From Actinomycetes bacterium (GTDB taxonomy: Bacteria; Actinomycetota; Acidimicrobiia; Acidimicrobiales; CADCSY01), in NCBI GenBank assembly GCA_025464025.1, contig JAODBP010000242.1, forward strand, positions 1-5,066: a stretch of 5,066 bases of DNA, in the 5' to 3' direction. A program made the translations under genes and the position numbers. Shown in pieces: positions 1-4,965 of the stretch (its first letter is position 1; the number at the start of each line of letters is the position of its first letter). The notes under the pieces are model-generated. The model ran no database searches. It saw nothing but the letters and a program-made list of their open reading frames with translations, and was not told where the DNA came from.

Positions 1-23
1 CCGGACCTGGTGCTTCCCGAACC

Positions 24-63
24 GGCGACGGATTGACAACGTTTCTGTTGTCAATCCGTCGCC
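24..63. repeat. Perfect 17-bp inverted repeat (hairpin), possible terminator
   Basis: The arm GGCGACGGATTGACAAC (24-40) is exactly mirrored by GTTGTCAATCCGTCGCC (47-63), around a 6-nt loop GTTTCT. All 17 pairs match, which is far beyond chance at this size. It lies 126 nt beyond the stop of the minus-strand propeller gene, so it could end or protect that transcript, or one entering from the left. No T-run follows the stem on either strand, so it is not a canonical rho-independent terminator. A protein-binding site or a mobile-element end is also possible. Confidence 0.6.
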
Positions 64-188
64 AGTTCGAGCGCGGGACTCGGGCGCGCCCAACTCGCCT
101 CAGAGCGTCCTTTGCCCTTCACCCCTGCCGCGAACGCCCGATGTCCATGGCGCAACGTGGCACTGACGAACGTCCTTGGGATCAACAG
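64..188. other. Non-coding stretch downstream of the propeller gene
   Basis: No convincing gene is visible between the hairpin and the stop codon at 189. Reading on past that stop in the propeller frame gives no further blade sequence. The only structure noticed is the short palindrome GGGCGCGCCC at 82-91. The stretch is probably the 3' untranslated region of the minus-strand gene. Confidence 0.4.
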
Positions 189-1295
189 CTAGATGACCGT
201 GACGTTGGCGCTCCCGGTGTTGGACACGTAGGTCTTGTTCGTCACCGAGTTCACGGCGACCGCGTTGGGGCTGGTCCCCGTGGGGACCGACGTGGTGCTG
301 TTGTTGGCCCCGTTGACCACGGTGACCGTGAACGCGCTGGAGTTCACGACATAGATCTTGTTGGTCACCGAGTTCACGGCAACGGCCACTGGATACAACC
401 CGGTCGGCACTGTGGCCGTCGTGTTGTTGACCCCGTTGATCACCGTGACGGTCCCGCCGTTCGGGACCATCGGACTGCCGTTGTTGTTGGCGACGTAGAT
501 CTTGTTCGTCGTGGCGTTCACGGCAACCGCGGTGGGTGTGGTGCCGACCGGCACCGAAGCCGTCGTGTTGTTCGCCCCGTTGATGACGGTCACCGTGTTG
601 CTGTTGCGGTTGGCGACGTAGATCTTGTTGGTCGTCGCGTTCACGGCCACCGCCCACGGGATCAACCCGGTGGACACGGACGCCGTCGTGTTGTTCACCC
701 CGTTGATGACCGTCACGTTGCTCGTGTTCCCGCTGTTGGCGACGTAGATCCTGTTCGTCGTCGCGTTCACGGCCACGGCGTTCGGCGAAGCACCCACCGA
801 CACCAAGGCCGTGGTGTTGTTCACCCCGTTGATGACGGTCACCTTGTTGGCGTTGCGGTTCGTGACGTAGATCTTGTTGGTCGTCGCGTTGATGCCGAGT
901 GCGTTCGGAAACGCGCCGGTGGCGACCGTCACGGTGGCGTTCGTCGCACCGTTGATGACGGTGACGTTGTTGCTCCCGCTGTTCGCGACGTAGATCTTGT
1001 TCGTCGTGCTGTTGACCGCGACCGCGACCGGGTTGACACCCACCGAGACGGTCGCCGTGGCATTGGTCGTCCCGTTGATGACGGTCACCGTGTTGCTGTT
1101 GCGGTTGGCGACGTAGATCCTGTTGGTCGTCGCGTTCACGGCCACGGCGTTCGGATAGGTGCCAGCGGCGACGGTGGCCGCCGAGGCCGGGGTCGCGCCG
1201 ACGACCGTGGCGAGCAGCGCGGTGGCGACGACGGCGAGGGCCCCCAGCGTGCGCGGGGCCGAACGACGAGCTCCGGATGTGTACTGCCTGGCCAT
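189..1295 (-). CDS. Secreted YVTN-repeat beta-propeller protein
   Basis: The protein has 368 residues and no catalytic motif; YVTN propellers usually act as extracellular scaffolds or binding proteins, and its ligand is unknown. Residues 1-39 form a Sec signal peptide: an Arg-rich start, a hydrophobic stretch (about 17-34) and an A-S-A cleavage site before residue 40. Repeats of about 41 residues follow, each with strands of the type AVAVN, (R/K)IYVAN, VTVING and TASVSVG. Seven repeats are complete (from residue 54). The eighth stops after VTVI at the C-terminus, and its missing strand is supplied by TVAAG near the mature N-terminus. Blade 6 carries a 7-residue loop insertion. The protein is rich in Asn and Thr and has no sorting signal or membrane anchor. 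The ATG at 1295 was chosen over a GTG at 1334 because GGGAAGG lies 9 nt upstream and the signal peptide then has normal length. Confidence 0.87.
   Translation of the reverse strand: MARQYTSGARRSAPRTLGALAVVATALLATVVGATPASAATVAAGTYPNAVAVNATTNRIYVANRNSNTVTVINGTTNATATVSVGVNPVAVAVNSTTNKIYVANSGSNNVTVINGATNATVTVATGAFPNALGINATTNKIYVTNRNANKVTVINGVNNTTALVSVGASPNAVAVNATTNRIYVANSGNTSNVTVINGVNNTTASVSTGLIPWAVAVNATTNKIYVANRNSNTVTVINGANNTTASVPVGTTPTAVAVNATTNKIYVANNNGSPMVPNGGTVTVINGVNNTTATVPTGLYPVAVAVNSVTNKIYVVNSSAFTVTVVNGANNSTTSVPTGTSPNAVAVNSVTNKTYVSNTGSANVTVI
192..1136 (-). repeat. Intragenic tandem repeats encoding propeller blades
   Basis: The repeat units on the minus strand start near 1136, 1013, 890, 767, 641, 518, 374 and 251. 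Most are 123 bp. The fourth is 126 bp, the sixth 144 bp, and the last is a 60-bp partial unit. Nucleotide identity is high as well as protein identity: 576-650 and 1071-1145 match over 75 bp with a single difference (AAG versus AGG codon). The in-frame period and protein-level conservation mark these as coding repeats and not a CRISPR array or a minisatellite. Confidence 0.85.
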
Positions 1296-1304
1296 GTGGC
1301 GATG

Positions 1305-1311
1305 CCTTCCC
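1305..1311 (-). promoter_or_regulatory. Ribosome binding site of the propeller gene
   Basis: On the minus strand GGGAAGG lies 9 nt before the ATG at 1295. No comparable site precedes the alternative GTG at 1334, so this site decides the start and trims 13 residues from the longest possible frame. Confidence 0.6.
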
Positions 1312-1336
1312 TGGGAGCCCTCGGTCAAAGGCACAA

Positions 1337-1359
1337 GGGGGCGAAACTACTCCGCCCCC
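1337..1359. other. Stem-loop in the leader of the propeller gene
   Basis: GGGGGCG (1337-1343) pairs with CGCCCCC (1353-1359) around a 9-nt loop. It lies 42-64 nt upstream of the minus-strand start codon at 1295, so it may be in the 5' untranslated region or close to the promoter. No known riboswitch class was recognised. Its role is unknown. Confidence 0.35.
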
Positions 1360-1390
1360 CGAGCAGGAAGTAGGGCTCGTACCAGCGGTA

Positions 1391-1417
1391 TCGGGGCAAA
1401 GCGATCGAAGGCCCCGA
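1391..1417 (-). terminator. Possible terminator hairpin after the MarR gene
   Basis: TCGGGGC (1391-1397) pairs with GCCCCGA (1411-1417) around a 13-nt loop. On the minus strand it starts 18 nt past the MarR stop codon and lies before the propeller gene, the usual place for a terminator. No U-tract follows it, which is common in GC-rich actinobacteria but leaves the call uncertain. Confidence 0.4.
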
Positions 1418-1434
1418 ACCCAGTGGCATCGACT

Positions 1435-1875
1435 TCAGCGCCGCAGGTCGGCGACCAGGCGCTCGAGCTTCTCGGCCACGTCGAGCAGCTCGGCCTCGGT
1501 CCAGCCCACGAGCTGGCGCGACAGCAGGGCCTCGTTGGCGGCGCGGAGCTTGCGGTGCGCCTCCCGGCCGCGGGCCGTGGCCTCGACCAGGGCGATGCGG
1601 GCGTCGTCGCCCGACGTCCGCTCGATGTGCCCGCCGTCGTCGAGCAGCTTCACCTGCCGGCTGAGCGCAGACGGCTGCATGTGCGAGAGCTTCGACAGCT
1701 CGCCCAGCGAGATCGGGCCGTGCTCGACGATCCGGCCCAGCACGCCGTAGGCCGCCAGGTTGAGGTCGACGCCGGCCCGCTCGGCGTGCAGCGGGTCGAG
1801 CTTGCGGCTGGTGGCGAACCGGCGCAGCCCGCTGATGGCGTCGTTCAACCGGCGGTAGGTGGCGGCCTTCGACAT
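1435..1875 (-). CDS. MarR-family transcriptional regulator
   Basis: This 146-residue protein has the length and layout of MarR-type winged-helix regulators, which bind palindromic operators as dimers and are usually released by a small ligand. An N-terminal helix (about 5-25) for dimerisation is followed by a helix-turn-helix: ISLGELSKLSHM (55-66) and the recognition helix QPSALSRQVKLLDD (67-80). The wing (84-98) carries the D-x-R signature at Asp91 and Arg93, followed by a V-E-A-T-A-R-G segment. A C-terminal helix pair (about 102-145) completes the dimer interface. It is transcribed divergently from the acyl-CoA dehydrogenase operon with 45 bp between starts and a 17-bp palindrome in between, so it probably represses itself and the operon. 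No Shine-Dalgarno site precedes the ATG, so the transcript may be leaderless. The ligand is unknown; an acyl-CoA or pathway intermediate is a guess from context. Confidence 0.88.
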   Translation of the reverse strand: MSKAATYRRLNDAISGLRRFATSRKLDPLHAERAGVDLNLAAYGVLGRIVEHGPISLGELSKLSHMQPSALSRQVKLLDDGGHIERTSGDDARIALVEATARGREAHRKLRAANEALLSRQLVGWTEAELLDVAEKLERLVADLRR

Positions 1876-1882
1876 CGCGGCG

Positions 1883-1888
1883 TACGGT
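1883..1888 (+). promoter_or_regulatory. Candidate -10 element of the dehydrogenase operon
   Basis: TACGGT fits the TANNNT form and overlaps the minus-strand candidate almost completely. Transcription would start around 1894-1896, inside the 17-bp palindrome, giving a leader of about 26 nt that contains the ribosome binding site. No clear -35 box is present. Confidence 0.28.
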
Positions 1889-1889
1889 A
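1884..1889 (-). promoter_or_regulatory. Candidate -10 element of the MarR gene
   Basis: On the minus strand TACCGT fits the TANNNT form of a -10 box and ends 8 nt before the ATG at 1875. Transcription would then begin at or very near the start codon, which fits the lack of a ribosome binding site. No good -35 box was found. This is inference from a short motif. Confidence 0.3.
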
Positions 1890-1891
1890 GC

Positions 1892-1908
1892 AGTTCACAA
1901 CGTGAACT
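1892..1908. promoter_or_regulatory. MarR-type operator palindrome
   Basis: AGTTCAC (1892-1898) and GTGAACT (1902-1908) are perfect inverted arms around AAC. The 17-bp size suits one MarR dimer. It lies between the divergent MarR and dehydrogenase genes, 16 nt from one start codon and 12 nt from the other, so one bound dimer could block both transcripts. It is the only strong palindrome in this gap. Confidence 0.75.
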
Positions 1909-1911
1909 ATT

Positions 1912-1917
1912 GGGGGA
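1912..1917 (+). promoter_or_regulatory. Ribosome binding site of the dehydrogenase gene
   Basis: GGGGGA lies 3 nt before the ATG at 1921, slightly close but purine-rich. It sits only 3 nt beyond the operator palindrome, so operator, leader and ribosome binding site are packed together. Confidence 0.5.
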
Positions 1918-1920
1918 CGC

Positions 1921-3225
1921 ATGGCCTGGGACTTCCGCACCGACGCCGACTTCCAGGAGCAGCTCGACTGGATCCGCGACGTCGTCGTCCACCAGATCGA
2001 GCCGCTCGACCTGGTGAAGCACCAGATGAGCAAGGAGGCCTGGGCCACGGCCGTCGAGCCGATCAAGCAGGAGGTCAAGGACCGCAACCTGTGGGCCGCA
2101 CACCTCGACGAGGAGCTCGGCGGCCAGGGCATGGGGCAGGTGCGCCTCGCCCTCATGCACGAGCTCCTCGGCCGCACACAGTCGGCCCCCAACGTCTTCG
2201 GCAACCAGGCGCCCGACTCGGGCAACGGCGAGCTGCTGGCCATCGGTGCCAACGACGAGCAGAAGGCGAAGTGGCTGTGGCCGCTGCTCGAGGGGAAGCT
2301 CACCTCGTCGTTCTCCCTCACCGAGCCGGAGACGGCCGGGTCGGACCCGACCCAGATCCAGACCACCGCCCTCCTCGACGGCGACGAGTACGTGGTCAAC
2401 GGCCACAAGTGGTTCGCCTCGAACGCCGCCGTCGCCGACTTCGTGCTGGCCATGGTCGTCACCAACCCCGACGGCGGCCCCTACGAGCGGGCCTCGATGC
2501 TCTGCATCGAGAAGGGCACGCCCGGGATGAACATCGTCCGCAACGTCCACACCATGGACCACCCGTGGGACGGCCACGGCGACCAGCACCTCGGGGGCCA
2601 CGCCGAGATCGTGTTCGAGGACTGCCGGGTGCCGAAGGAGAACCTGATCGGCAACCCGGGCGAGGGCTTCCTCCTCGCCCAGAAGCGGCTGTCGGGCGGG
2701 CGCATCCACCACGCCATGCGCTGGATCGGAACCTGCCACCGGGCCTTCGACATGATGTGCGAGCGAGCCGTGAGCCGGACCATGAACGGCCGCCCCCTGG
2801 GCGACAAGCAGTTCGTGCAGGACTTCATCGCCGAGTCCCGCACCGAGATCGACGCCGCCCGCCTGCTCACCATGCACGCGGCCTGGCACTGGGACACCTA
2901 CGGCGCCGAGAAGAGCCGGATGCAGATCGCCCAGATCAAGTACTGGGGGGCGCGGGTGCTCTACAACGTGATCGACCGGTCGATCCAGGTGCACGGGGCC
3001 ATGGGCTTCTCCACCGACCTGCCGCTCGAGCGCATGTACCGCACGGCTCGCAACTTCCGCATCTCCGACGGGGCCGACGAGACCCACAAGAGCTTCATCG
3101 CCCGCCGGGTGCTCAAGGAGTACAAGCCGGTCGACGGCTACCCCACCGAGCACGTGCCGACGCGCACGGCCGATGCCCAGCAGCGCTTCGCCGAGTTCCT
3201 CGACCTGGCCACGGCCAACTCGTGA
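1921..3225 (+). CDS. Acyl-CoA dehydrogenase, ACAD10/11 type
   Basis: This 434-residue flavoenzyme should oxidise or otherwise desaturate an acyl-CoA to an enoyl-CoA using FAD. It has the usual order: an N-terminal helical domain, a beta domain with TEPETAGSD (134-142) for FAD and substrate contact, and a C-terminal helical domain with QVHGAMGF (356-363). Several stretches match vertebrate ACAD11 as I recall it: GGHAEIVFEDCRVP, GRIHHAMR (260-267), MCERA (279-283) and DGADETH (383-389). Asp383 lies where medium-chain dehydrogenase has its catalytic Glu in the YEG motif, as is usual in the ACAD10/11 group. ACAD10/11 proteins fuse this domain to an APH-type kinase; here the kinase is a separate gene 100 bp downstream. 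By analogy with ACAD11 and with LvaC of Pseudomonas putida, the substrate may be a phosphorylated hydroxyacyl-CoA. Family assignment is firm; substrate is inferred. It is the first gene of the operon. Confidence 0.92.
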   Translation: MAWDFRTDADFQEQLDWIRDVVVHQIEPLDLVKHQMSKEAWATAVEPIKQEVKDRNLWAAHLDEELGGQGMGQVRLALMHELLGRTQSAPNVFGNQAPDSGNGELLAIGANDEQKAKWLWPLLEGKLTSSFSLTEPETAGSDPTQIQTTALLDGDEYVVNGHKWFASNAAVADFVLAMVVTNPDGGPYERASMLCIEKGTPGMNIVRNVHTMDHPWDGHGDQHLGGHAEIVFEDCRVPKENLIGNPGEGFLLAQKRLSGGRIHHAMRWIGTCHRAFDMMCERAVSRTMNGRPLGDKQFVQDFIAESRTEIDAARLLTMHAAWHWDTYGAEKSRMQIAQIKYWGARVLYNVIDRSIQVHGAMGFSTDLPLERMYRTARNFRISDGADETHKSFIARRVLKEYKPVDGYPTEHVPTRTADAQQRFAEFLDLATANS

Positions 3226-3247
3226 TGAGCGAGCGCAGCGAGCGAGC
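3225..3247 (+). repeat. Short GAGCGA-rich repeat tract
   Basis: AGCGAGCG occurs twice, separated by a single C (within 3228-3244), inside a stretch built of AGCG and GAGC units right after the dehydrogenase stop. From memory, tracts of this kind recur between genes in GC-rich actinobacteria and give spurious peptides starting MSERSER. Whether it is dispersed in this genome cannot be seen in this window. Confidence 0.35.
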
Positions 3248-3326
3248 CATCGATGTCCTCGGCGAGGCGCCCTGCGCCGAGCGCGGCGCAGCCGCTACTG
3301 CCCGGCGCACCAACGGGGAGCGCTGA
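3225..3326 (+). CDS. Possible 33-residue linker peptide between two operon genes
   Basis: A short frame starts at an ATG that overlaps the dehydrogenase stop (TGATG) and ends at a TGA that overlaps the kinase start (again TGATG). It begins MSERSERAIDVLGEAPCAER and is rich in Arg, Glu and Ala. The coupling at both ends is what one expects of a translated operon member. Against it, the start lacks a ribosome binding site, the peptide matches no family I know, and its 5' part comes from a repetitive GAGCGAGCGCAGCGAGCGAG tract. It may only keep ribosomes moving to the kinase, or be chance. Confidence 0.25.
   Translation: MSERSERAIDVLGEAPCAERGAAATARRTNGER
3272..3291. repeat. Strong stem-loop between dehydrogenase and kinase genes
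   Basis: CTGCGCCG (3272-3279) pairs perfectly with CGGCGCAG (3284-3291) around the tetraloop AGCG. There is no T-run after it, so full termination inside the operon is unlikely. It could stabilise or process the upstream mRNA, attenuate the downstream genes, or be part of a REP-like element with the adjoining GAGCGA tract. Confidence 0.5.
3315..3320 (+). promoter_or_regulatory. Ribosome binding site of the kinase gene
   Basis: GGGGAG lies 5 nt before the ATG at 3326. It supports that start over longer in-frame extensions that would run back into the dehydrogenase gene. Confidence 0.6.
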
Positions 3327-4333
3327 TGGCCGAGGAGCGGATGGAAGAGGCGCTCTCGAAGTGGCTCGGCGGCGACGTCACCGTCGAGCAGGTGTCGGGC
3401 GGCTCGTCCAACCTCACGTACCGGGTCCGCCACGGCGACGACGACTGGATCCTGCGGCGGCCGCCGCTCTCCCACGTGCTGGCCACGGCCAACGACATGA
3501 AGCGGGAGCACACCGTGCAGGCGGCGCTGCACGCCACCGACGTGCCGGTGCCGAAGGTCATCCGCTTCTGCGACGACACCTCGGTGCTCGGCGCGCCCTT
3601 CTACCTGATGGAGCGGCTCGACGGCATCGTCTTCAACGACGCCAGCGACGTGGCCCACCTCGACGAGGCCCAGTCGCTGGCCGCCACCTACGAGCTGGTC
3701 GACGTGCTGGCCCGGCTCCACGCCGTCGACCCCGAAGCGGTGGGGCTCGGGTCGTTCGGCAAGCCGACCGGGTTCGTCACCCGCCAGGTCGGCCGGTGGT
3801 CGACGCAGTGGGAGAAGTCCAAGCAGCGGGAGCTGCCGGAGATCGACGAGGTGGCGCGCATCCTGGCCGCCGCCATCCCGCCCGAGGGGGCGGCGTCGAT
3901 CGTGCACGGCGACTACTCGTTCAACAACACCATGTTCCGTCGCGACCAGCCGGCGCGGATGCAGGCCGTCCTCGACTGGGAGATGTCGACGCTGGGCGAC
4001 CCGCTCACCGACGTGGGCATGGTCGCCATGTACTGGACCGAGGTCGGCGAGATGATGTGGGCCAAGCGGGAGCACCCGCAGCCCCACCGGGCCAACGCCG
4101 GGTTCCCGTCGGTCGACGACCTGCTCGAGCGCTACGCCACCGCCAGCGGGCGCGACCTGTCGGGCATCGACTTCTACCGGGCCCTGGCCACGTTCAAGCT
4201 GGCCGTCATCACCGAGGGGGCCCACGCCCGCATCGCCGGCTCGGGCGAGACCGACCGGTTGGCCCAGGTCGATGCCTCCGTCCGCCAGCTGGCGAGCATG
4301 GCGCTCGACGCCGCGAAAGGATTGTCCTCATGA
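3326..4333 (+). CDS. APH-fold phosphotransferase, ACAD10/11 kinase-domain type
   Basis: This 335-residue protein has the aminoglycoside-phosphotransferase fold but, from its context, is very unlikely to confer drug resistance. Visible kinase features in order are the nucleotide loop SGGSSNLTY (24-32), WILRRPP in the strand that normally holds the ATP-binding Lys, VHGDYSFNN (193-201) with catalytic Asp196 and metal-binding Asn201, and VLDWEMS (215-221) with metal-binding Asp217. The segment TLGDPLTDVGM follows, as is typical of the family. Vertebrate ACAD10/11 carry this domain fused to the dehydrogenase, and LvaA of Pseudomonas putida phosphorylates 4-hydroxyvaleryl-CoA. The likely role here is therefore ATP-dependent phosphorylation of a hydroxyacyl-CoA, handing it to the upstream dehydrogenase. 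The start at 3326 is set by GGGGAG and by residues that begin the fold normally. The stop overlaps the P450 start (ATGA), implying translational coupling. Fold is certain; substrate is inferred. Confidence 0.9.
   Translation: MAEERMEEALSKWLGGDVTVEQVSGGSSNLTYRVRHGDDDWILRRPPLSHVLATANDMKREHTVQAALHATDVPVPKVIRFCDDTSVLGAPFYLMERLDGIVFNDASDVAHLDEAQSLAATYELVDVLARLHAVDPEAVGLGSFGKPTGFVTRQVGRWSTQWEKSKQRELPEIDEVARILAAAIPPEGAASIVHGDYSFNNTMFRRDQPARMQAVLDWEMSTLGDPLTDVGMVAMYWTEVGEMMWAKREHPQPHRANAGFPSVDDLLERYATASGRDLSGIDFYRALATFKLAVITEGAHARIAGSGETDRLAQVDASVRQLASMALDAAKGLSS
4316..4321 (+). promoter_or_regulatory. Ribosome binding site of the P450 gene
   Basis: AAAGGA lies 8 nt before the ATG at 4330, within the last codons of the kinase gene. 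It supports the start that overlaps the kinase stop. Confidence 0.6.
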
Positions 4334-4965
4334 GCGAACTGGCCCTGCACGACCCGCTCCTGTACGACGCCGGGTTCCCGTACGAGCGGTTCAAGCAGCT
4401 GCGCGACGAGGACCCCGTCTCCCACCACGAGCACGAGGACTACGACGGCGGCTACTGGGTGGTGGCCCGCCACGCCGACGTGCAGGCGGTGTCCCGCAAC
4501 GCCGACGTGTGGCGCAACGCGCCCGGCCCGTTCGTGGAGATCCCCCCCGGCGCCCCGCCCGAGCCGGACATGGACCTGCTCATCAACCTCGACGGCCACG
4601 CCCACATCCAGATGCGCAAGATCGTCAACAAGGGCTTCACCCCCCGGCGGGTGGCCGCCCTCGAGGATCGGCTGCGGGCCCGGGTCGACTCCCTCATCGA
4701 CGCCCTGGTCGACAAGGGCAGCGCCGACCTGGTGCACGACCTGGCCCTGTGGCTGCCGCTGCACGTCATCGCTGACATGGTCGGCATCCCCGAGGACGAC
4801 CGGGCCCTGGTGTTCGGCTACACCGAGAAGACGTTCGGCTTCGACCCCGAGCTCAGCCCCGATGACCGCAACCAGGCCATGGTCGACATGTTCCTGTACG
4901 CCGACGCCCTCAGTCGGGAGCGCCAGGCGGCAACGTCCGAGGACCTGCTCAGCCTGCTGCTGTAG
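4330..4965 (+). CDS. Cytochrome P450, N-terminal half ending at a premature TAG
   Basis: These 211 residues are the N-terminal half of a soluble bacterial P450, a haem monooxygenase that hydroxylates a substrate with electrons from a ferredoxin. Visible features are GGYWVVARHADVQAVSRN near the start, the C-helix HIQMR (92-96), in which His92 and Arg96 are the expected haem-propionate contacts, and NKGFTPRRV. LWLPLHVIADMVGIPEDDR marks the D-E region. The sequence resembles the CYP125/CYP142 group, which hydroxylates the ends of steroid and branched side chains, but the subfamily is uncertain. Bacterial P450s usually run to about 400 residues; this one stops at a TAG (4963-4965), and the same frame continues with good P450 sequence. 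The intact gene probably lacked this stop, a glutamine CAG being the likeliest original codon. The ATG overlaps the kinase stop, placing it in the same operon. Confidence 0.82.
   Translation: MSELALHDPLLYDAGFPYERFKQLRDEDPVSHHEHEDYDGGYWVVARHADVQAVSRNADVWRNAPGPFVEIPPGAPPEPDMDLLINLDGHAHIQMRKIVNKGFTPRRVAALEDRLRARVDSLIDALVDKGSADLVHDLALWLPLHVIADMVGIPEDDRALVFGYTEKTFGFDPELSPDDRNQAMVDMFLYADALSRERQAATSEDLLSLLL

Noticed and set aside
33..55. TTGACA on each strand within the hairpin arms as -35 promoter boxes
   Set aside because: Neither copy has a -10 box at 16-18 nt. The matches arise from the palindrome itself.
64..100. tRNA-like GTTCGAG segment
   Set aside because: The flanks do not pair into a T-arm and there is no acceptor stem or anticodon arm around it.
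192..1136. Regular repeats that might suggest a CRISPR array
   Set aside because: The period is about 123 bp, the units are coding and in frame, and there are no unique spacers of uniform size between short identical repeats.
33..1373. A 446-codon plus-strand frame opposite the propeller gene
   Set aside because: It is low-complexity (runs of VDDGHR, RRVH type) and mirrors the repeats of the minus-strand gene. The minus strand has a signal peptide, ribosome binding site and true propeller motifs.
1435..3153. A 572-codon minus-strand frame that runs from inside the dehydrogenase region into the MarR gene
   Set aside because: Its first 426 codons are antisense to the clearly conserved dehydrogenase and show no family motifs. 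Only the last 146 residues are real, starting at the ATG at 1875.
3253..4329. Open frame ahead of the P450 start that would add over 350 residues to it
   Set aside because: It is Arg/Ala/Pro-rich shadow sequence of the kinase gene in another frame. The P450 fold starts normally at the ATG at 4330 with its own ribosome binding site.
3326..4333. Aminoglycoside resistance gene, because of the APH fold
   Set aside because: The sequence and its position beside an ACAD10/11-type dehydrogenase match the acyl-CoA-linked branch of the fold, not a drug-modifying enzyme.
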